From CALIZF01 sp046292445 (GTDB lineage Bacteria; Pseudomonadota; Alphaproteobacteria; Rhodobacterales; Rhodobacteraceae): a stretch of 9,668 bases of DNA. Position numbers and translations under genes: made by a program. The stretch lies in NCBI GenBank assembly GCA_046292445.1, contig JBKBQT010000060.1, forward strand, positions 1 to 9,668, read 5' to 3'. The notes beneath the pieces were generated by a model. That model worked only from the letters and a program-made list of their open reading frames with translations. It had not been told where the DNA came from and did not search any database. Positions 6,428-9,668 of the stretch are shown here, piece by piece (positions within the stretch are counted from its first letter, which is position 1; every line of letters starts with the position of its first letter).

Positions 6428-7248
6428 TGAGCCAGGCGGGCATGGCGGGCGCGCCCGGCACGGCGGGTGCGGGGGGACTGCGGCGCGGGCGGAGCGGCCG
6501 GGGCGTTCTGCGTCCCCCAGGCGGGCGACGGTGCCGACGCGGGCTGCTGGGCGGGCGGTTGCTTTGGGGGTTGCTGCGCAGCCGGCGCCGGCGCGCCCCA
6601 GGCCGGAGCCGCCGCCGGGGCTTGCGGTTGCGCGCCCCATGCCGGCGTGGGCGCCTGCCAGCCTGCTGCCTGCGCGCTCGCGGCCTTGCGCGGCGGGGCG
6701 TTGACGGGCTCCGGGGGCACGGTTTCGCCGCGCATGATCGCGGCATGCTGCGGCTCGTCGGGCAGAACGACGTTCGCGATCCGGTTCTGGTCGCGGTATT
6801 GCGGGTTCGAGGCGGGTTCCACCATGATCCGCGCGGCGAAGACGATGCCGTCGAGATGCTTGAGCCCGGGCAGCACCCGCTTGGCCTTGGCGTCGGGGCT
6901 TTCGTCCCTGGGATCGAGCCCGAGAGCGCTGTCCACGATGGCGCGAAAGGAAGATTTCGAGATCTTCCAGCCGATGGACTGGCCTTTCTCGTCCAGCTTG
7001 CCGCCCGCCACAGTGAAGCTCTGCCAGAACTTCCGCCGGGCATGCGGCCCCTCGAGGATGGTGAACTCGCAGTCCAGCATCTTCGCGTCGCTCGATTGCG
7101 AGGCCTTCAGGAGCTTGGCGTCCATCGGCGTGGCGCCGTCGACGCCGCCGGGGCGCACGGTCAGGCGGACCTTGGCGAAGGTGCCGTCGGGGATCAGCTC
7201 GCCGATGGGGGCCATCTGCGGTTGGGCGTCGTTGAGATCGTAGCTCAT
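6334..7248 (-). CDS. Phage-type single-stranded DNA-binding protein (DUF669/OB-fold-like) with frameshifted P/A-rich tail
   Basis: Residues 1-185 (MSYDLNDAQPQMAPIGELIP onward) match the style of phage ssDNA-binding/DUF669-like proteins: IPDGTFAKVRLTVRPGG at 19-35, EFTILEGPHARRKFWQSFTV at 61-80, then KISKSSFRAI and a beta-rich LDGIVFAARIMVE block. They are followed by a disordered Ala/Pro/Gln linker with three PAWG repeats at 202-205, 216-219 and 242-245. In the present sequence the frame runs on to TGA at 6334 (304 aa), overlapping the next gene by 94 bp. After six C residues the last part becomes Arg-rich and looks wrong. With five C residues the frame would end APAMPAWLNG at 6420 (275 aa), as expected for such tails. 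Start: AAGGA 7-8 nt upstream. The gene probably protects ssDNA during replication or recombination by its operon partners. The exact family is inferred from memory. Confidence 0.8.
   Translation of the reverse strand: MSYDLNDAQPQMAPIGELIPDGTFAKVRLTVRPGGVDGATPMDAKLLKASQSSDAKMLDCEFTILEGPHARRKFWQSFTVAGGKLDEKGQSIGWKISKSSFRAIVDSALGLDPRDESPDAKAKRVLPGLKHLDGIVFAARIMVEPASNPQYRDQNRIANVVLPDEPQHAAIMRGETVPPEPVNAPPRKAASAQAAGWQAPTPAWGAQPQAPAAAPAWGAPAPAAQQPPKQPPAQQPASAPSPAWGTQNAPAAPPAPQSPRTRRAGRARHARLAQWLRRGGNGGRAGRSDPQPPRPMGAGRATGP
6471..6476 (-). other. Six-C homopolymer causing tail frameshift
   Basis: The + strand has six G residues here (CCCCCC in the coding strand, within CAG-TCC-CCC-CGC). Removing one base restores a Pro/Ala-rich tail ending in TGA at 6422-6420, with an 8-nt overlap to the next ATG. 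That makes this run the most likely site of an indel, of transcriptional or ribosomal slippage, or of a base-calling error. Confidence 0.7.
6511..6646 (-). repeat. PAWG-encoding imperfect repeats in the ssDNA-binding protein linker
   Basis: The linker encodes three PAWG modules. Two of them correspond to 16-bp copies at 6591-6606 and 6630-6645 (+ strand GCGCGCCCCA[G/T]GCCGG, one mismatch, offset 39 bp or 13 codons). The third, near 6511-6525, is more diverged. This looks like in-frame tandem expansion of a disordered linker, not an independent element. Confidence 0.55.
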
Positions 7249-7270
7249 GGATCGGTCCTTTGCGTCTGGA

Positions 7271-7507
7271 TCAGGAAGGGTTGGCGGGGTGAGCGGGCGC
7301 GCGGCCACAGGTCTTGGCGATCAGCGCGCCGAGGTCGGGCGGCTCGGTCACATCGAGGCGGCCGGAACGATCCTTGGCGGGAAGGCCCCACGGGTTGCCC
7401 GACTTGCAGACGAGGCGGCGGTCGGTCGAGGGGGTCGATCTCGGCGCGGCGGTGGCGCGGCTGGCGGACGAGGGGCGTTCGTCGGCGGTGATGATGCGGA
7501 AGGCCAT
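7271..7507 (-). CDS. Small hypothetical protein (78 aa)
   Basis: This gene starts at MAFRIITADERPSSASRATA, with GGAG six nt upstream of the ATG; earlier in-frame methionines only add Pro/Arg-rich shadow. The middle is Ser/Thr/Arg-rich and the second half contains CKSGNPWGLPAKDRSG and LGALIAKTCG. It has no recognised domain, signal peptide or membrane span. It sits 22 bp upstream of the ssDNA-binding protein gene and after a 100-bp gap that holds a GC-rich inverted repeat. It may therefore be the first gene of a sub-operon. Function unknown. Confidence 0.65.
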   Translation of the reverse strand: MAFRIITADERPSSASRATAAPRSTPSTDRRLVCKSGNPWGLPAKDRSGRLDVTEPPDLGALIAKTCGRAPAHPANPS

Positions 7508-7531
7508 GGGGTTCTCCGAAACAATGAAAGG

Positions 7532-7606
7532 GCGCGGCGGCGGGGGTGACCGGGTGCCGAAGGGGAACCTGCCCGGCGTTGCCGCGCGGGCGTCCCGCCG
7601 CCGCGC
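7532..7606 (-). terminator. 13-bp perfect inverted repeat: possible attenuator or terminator
   Basis: Arms GCGCGGCGGCGGG at 7532-7544 and its exact reverse complement at 7594-7606 are separated by 49 nt. The loop contains a minor CCGGG/CCCGG stem at 7550-7554 and 7572-7576. The structure begins directly after the upstream gene's TGA (7610-7608). On the transcript it is followed by CTTTCATTGTTT, a weakly T-rich stretch, before the Shine-Dalgarno of the next gene. It could attenuate transcription, stabilise an upstream mRNA fragment, or be chance in very GC-rich DNA. The long loop makes a classic terminator uncertain. Confidence 0.4.
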
Positions 7607-7607
7607 G

Positions 7608-8126
7608 TCACCGGTCTCGAGCCTCGAGCCGGAAGACGGGTTTGCCGGTGGTCTCGCTGCGGGCGTCCGCAAAGCCCTCGCGCATCGCCGCGGGCCAGGC
7701 GCCGAAACGCCGCTCGGGCACGCGGTAGGCGATCTCGAGATACTCGGCCGGGTCGTCGCCGGCGGCGCGGATGCGCTCGGCCATGGCGGCAAGCCGGTCC
7801 TGATCCCAGGAGACCTTCTTCGGCAGGTCGGCGACGACCACGACGCCTTCGTCCTCGACCCGCACGGTGCCGCTGGTCTTGCCCTGCGCGGCCCGCTCGG
7901 CCGCGGCGGCGGCCTCGTAGCGCTGAGCGATCCCGGCTTCGAGCCGATCCCGCAACCGCTTTACGCGGGCGGTCTCGGCGAGCGCCGTCGTCTGCAGATC
8001 CAGCAGCATCTCGGGCGGCAGCGCCGCGATATCGCCGAGGGCGAAACGTTCGAGGTCGTCGAAACGGGGTGCATTGTCGGGGTGCGGCATGGCGGGGTCT
8101 CCATAGGAGGGAAACGGAACGGCCAT
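7608..8126 (-). CDS. Conserved-looking hypothetical protein with helical N-half (172 aa)
   Basis: The N-terminal half is helical and probably coiled coil (LPPEMLLDLQTTALAETARV to about EAAAAAERAAQ). Then come a short beta segment VRVEDEGVVVVADLPKKV and a C-terminal region with DQDRLAAMAERIRAAGDDPAE, YRVPERRFGAWP and GKPVFRLE. Segments of this type recur in phage and prophage hypothetical proteins, but I know no function. The start is ambiguous. ATG 8126 overlaps the previous stop as TGATG and has GAGG 7 nt upstream; ATG 8090 (MPHPDNAP, 160 aa) has GGAG 8 nt upstream. I list the longer form because of the overlap. The stop is followed at once by the inverted repeat. Confidence 0.75.
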   Translation of the reverse strand: MAVPFPSYGDPAMPHPDNAPRFDDLERFALGDIAALPPEMLLDLQTTALAETARVKRLRDRLEAGIAQRYEAAAAAERAAQGKTSGTVRVEDEGVVVVADLPKKVSWDQDRLAAMAERIRAAGDDPAEYLEIAYRVPERRFGAWPAAMREGFADARSETTGKPVFRLEARDR

Positions 8127-8476
8127 CAGGCGGCCTCGGCGTTTTCGATGAGACGGGCGAGCGGCGCGGGCGTGCGGCGCGGCTTGGTCCGCGCGATGGC
8201 GAGATAGGCAAAGCGGTCCGGACCGAGCCGCACCTGGACGAGGTGGACGAGGCCGGCCTCGAAGGCCCGGTGCGCGGCGCTCGCCAGCGCGGCCAGCCTG
8301 CGGCGGTCCGGTTCCGGCAGCGTCGAGATCACGGCCGTCGTGTCGATCCCGAGGAACCCGCGGTGGTATTCCAGCCGGTCGCCGGGCATGGCCTGTCCGA
8401 TCCAGGCGCAGAACTCGATGTCGGTCAGCGGCCGGGGCCGCGCCGGGGTGGAAGCGGTGGGTGGCATAACGAGCAT
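8126..8476 (-). CDS. Conserved-looking hypothetical protein (116 aa)
   Basis: The product has a Pro-rich start followed by TDIEFCAWIGQAMPGDRLEY and HRGFLGID, then a helical stretch PEPDRRRLAALASAAHRAFE and a beta-like GLVHLVQVRLGPDRFAYLAI. The composition and conserved-looking EYHRGFL segment look like a real compact domain, but I do not recognise the family. Three ATGs are close together (8482, 8476, 8467). GGGAGG at 8490-8485 lies only 2 nt from the first but 8 nt from the second, so 8476 is preferred. The gene follows the sigma-like gene by 13-19 bp and overlaps the next gene by one base (TGATG). It probably belongs to the same operon. Confidence 0.72.
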   Translation of the reverse strand: MLVMPPTASTPARPRPLTDIEFCAWIGQAMPGDRLEYHRGFLGIDTTAVISTLPEPDRRRLAALASAAHRAFEAGLVHLVQVRLGPDRFAYLAIARTKPRRTPAPLARLIENAEAA

Positions 8477-8484
8477 CTCCATGT

Positions 8485-8490
8485 CCTCCC
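8485..8490 (-). promoter_or_regulatory. Shine-Dalgarno GGGAGG choosing the second of two close ATGs
   Basis: The minus strand reads GGGAGGACATGGAGATG. Spacing to the first ATG (8482) is 2 nt, too short; spacing to the second (8476) is 8 nt, near optimal. This supports the 116-aa form of the downstream gene. Confidence 0.55.
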
Positions 8491-8495
8491 TCTAC

Positions 8496-9089
8496 TCACG
8501 CGGCTCGCGAGGCGTCCCACCGCCCCCCGAGCCCGCGCATGGCGAGCTCGAGCCAGAGGCGTGCGAGGCGGCGGTTGAGGGCGGAGCGGGAGATGCCGTC
8601 GCGGCCAATCAGATCGACGACGGCGCAGGTGCCGAGCGCGGCGCAGAGCCCGCGGACGTCCTCCGGCAGGTCGGCGAGCGCCCGGGCGAGATCGTGGCGG
8701 GTCTCGACGTCCGCCGCGGCGCAACGATCCTGGCCATGCCAGGTGGCCAGCCCGTCCGTCTCCGCCAGCAGACAGCCCAGCGGCTCGGCGCTGCCGGCGA
8801 CGGGCGCGTCGAGCGAAAGCACGGCGCCGCCCTGCGCCCGGCGTTGGCGATGGTGCCGGATCGCGATGCGCGAGGACTGGTTGCGCAGGACGATGTTGGC
8901 GAAGGCTCCGATGGTGCCACGCGCGGGATCATGGGCGGGCAGACGGCGCAAGAGATCGACCAGAAGGTCCTGGCCCAGATCCTCGCGGTCGCAGTGGGGC
9001 AGATTCAGCTTGCGCCACAACCGTCGCGCCGCACCGTCCGCCTCGCAGATGATGGTTTCAATGTCGTCGGGGGAAAGCTCGATCCGCAT
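8496..9089 (-). CDS. Divergent sigma-70-like (ECF-style) protein
   Basis: This 197-aa protein has the two-domain layout of a small sigma factor. Residues about 20-85 resemble region 2: REDLGQDLLVDLLRRLPAHD followed by PARGTIGAFANIVLRNQ, close to the usual EDL-x-Q-x(n)-FDPARG-x(2)-AW-x(3)-RN pattern. A linker follows. Residues 132-187 resemble region 4: LARALADLPEDVRGLCAAL, then a helix-turn-helix-like DLIGRDGISRSALNRRLARL. It would direct RNA polymerase or act as a sigma-like regulator of the operon. The match is by pattern and several core positions differ, so it may be an anti-termination or HTH regulator instead. A GAGG lies 9 nt upstream of the ATG. It is the first gene after an operator-like array. 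Confidence 0.72.
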   Translation of the reverse strand: MRIELSPDDIETIICEADGAARRLWRKLNLPHCDREDLGQDLLVDLLRRLPAHDPARGTIGAFANIVLRNQSSRIAIRHHRQRRAQGGAVLSLDAPVAGSAEPLGCLLAETDGLATWHGQDRCAAADVETRHDLARALADLPEDVRGLCAALGTCAVVDLIGRDGISRSALNRRLARLWLELAMRGLGGRWDASRAA

Positions 9090-9150
9090 CGCTGCTTGCC
9101 TCGGTCATCGTTTCTGATGAGCCCAAGGTGCCGGATGCGGTCGACGCGCA

Positions 9151-9194
9151 GGTGGGAACGTGGTGGGAACGTGGTGGGGGTTTGGTGGGTTTCG
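9151..9194. promoter_or_regulatory. Four 11-bp-period GGTGGG repeats, probable operator
   Basis: The + strand carries GGTGGG at 9151, 9162, 9173 and 9184, exactly 11 bp apart. The first two units are identical (GGTGGGAACGT); the third is GGTGGGGGTTT and the fourth GGTGGGTTTCG. The array fills the gap between the stop of the winged-helix gene (9196) and the sigma-like gene (start 9089). Direct repeats with an 11-bp period are the known binding arrangement of OmpR/PhoB-type winged-helix dimers, which fits the upstream gene product. Four G3 tracts could alternatively form a G-quadruplex on the + strand. I see no convincing -35/-10 pair between the array and the gene. Confidence 0.6.
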
Positions 9195-9195
9195 A

Positions 9196-9666
9196 TCAGC
9201 CGTCGATCTGGATGCTCGATGCAGGAACGCCGAGCCGGTAGCCCCGACCGCGCGCTGTCGCGATCAGGGTCTCCGCTTCGGCCTTCGTAAAGCCTGCCGC
9301 CACAAGGGCGGCGCGTAGCTCCCGGACCAGATCCTTCGCCTCACGCCCCGTCGTGCCCTCGACTTCGGGACCCGAAGCGACCTGATCGCGCGTTTTCGCC
9401 TTCGCCAGCAGCCGCTGGAACACCGGGAACAGCTGATGCGACAGGACGACCGACCGCCCCAGCCATTCCACTTCGGCCGATGCGCTCCGAACCCGAAGCG
9501 AACCGGGACCGGGAGGAGGGCTCAAGGTTGCAGGATCGATAGCTACGCCAAACCCGCCTGCGACGGGCACCATGACGGTGAGGCTTTCGACGACATGGAA
9601 CCCGGCATCGCGCAGTCGCATCACCGCTGAGGGAGGCATGGCCGGTGCGAGAATGGTGATTTCCTG
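9196..9666 (-). CDS. Winged-helix transcriptional regulator, OmpR/PhoB-type C-terminus (5' end outside window)
   Basis: The first ATG in the window (9639) gives 147 aa, but the frame is open to the edge and reads QEITILAPAMPPSAV. The native start therefore probably lies just beyond the window. Counting from ATG 9639, residues 61-137 look like a winged helix of the OmpR/PhoB class: GRSVVLSHQLFPVFQRLL (first strands and helix 1), REAKDLVRELRAAL (recognition-helix region) and LIATARGRGYRL at 125-136, the classic wing ending I-x-T-x-RG-x-GYRL. The N-terminal part, with VMVPVAGGFGVAIDP, is not a recognisable receiver domain: no phospho-acceptor Asp pattern is visible in what remains. It is probably a DNA-binding regulator of the adjacent array and operon. 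Confidence 0.65.
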   Translation of the reverse strand, partial: QEITILAPAMPPSAVMRLRDAGFHVVESLTVMVPVAGGFGVAIDPATLSPPPGPGSLRVRSASAEVEWLGRSVVLSHQLFPVFQRLLAKAKTRDQVASGPEVEGTTGREAKDLVRELRAALVAAGFTKAEAETLIATARGRGYRLGVPASSIQIDG

Positions 9667-9668
9667 AC

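Noticed and set aside
6238..7491. + strand open frame of 417 codons
   Set aside because: Antisense to the ssDNA-binding protein gene; low-complexity Arg/Gly composition.
9058..9108. 16-codon leader-like ORF (MTEASSDADRAFPRRH) overlapping the sigma-like start
   Set aside because: No Shine-Dalgarno at proper distance and no attenuator-like residue run; a chance ATG is the simpler view.
8340..9290. + strand open frame of 316 codons across the array
   Set aside because: Antisense to the sigma-like gene and part of the regulator; no motif and it crosses the operator-like repeats.

Overview
The window is GC-rich (roughly two thirds G+C by eye, with strong G/C preference at codon third positions). 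Its gene content fits an accessory island, or a phage- or ICE-derived replication module, in an alphaproteobacterium. A Rhodobacterales-like host (Paracoccus/Rhodobacter relatives) is my best guess from codon style and protein flavour. That is inference, because no rRNA, tRNA or housekeeping marker is present.

Layout. The first 43 bases on the + strand are the last 13 codons of a short-chain dehydrogenase (SDR), probably host DNA. Everything else lies on the minus strand and reads from right to left. From 9666 down it holds: a 5'-truncated winged-helix regulator; an intergenic region with four GGTGGG cores spaced exactly 11 bp apart; a divergent sigma-70-like protein; two conserved hypothetical proteins; a GC-rich inverted repeat; a small hypothetical protein; a phage-type ssDNA-binding protein with a P/A-rich tail; a small basic protein; a zinc-ribbon segment joined to a small helical protein; a 71-aa protein; a Cas4/RecB-like PD-(D/E)XK nuclease; a broken gene with an in-frame amber codon; a Dda/RecD2-like SF1B helicase; and a Toprim plus VapE-type primase-helicase. 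Several junctions are ATGA or TGATG overlaps, so most of it probably forms one translationally coupled operon.

How it works together (inference). The regulator and sigma-like protein would switch the unit on. The ssDNA-binding protein, nuclease, helicase and primase-helicase form a DNA replication/recombination set. No integrase, capsid, terminase or conjugation gene is in the window, so the element is only partly seen.

Three lesions stand out, all verifiable from the bases: a TAG inside the gene between nuclease and helicase; a six-C run that throws the ssDNA-binding protein's tail out of frame just before the next gene; and a zinc-ribbon coding segment whose expected ATG reads ATA, fused to the stop of the preceding gene. 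They suggest a decaying element, recoding or contingency switching, or sequence error. Other notable patterns are the 11-bp-period operator-like array, a nearly identical MIDLN-coding start shared by three genes (with a related one in a fourth), and the 13-bp perfect inverted repeat after one stop codon.
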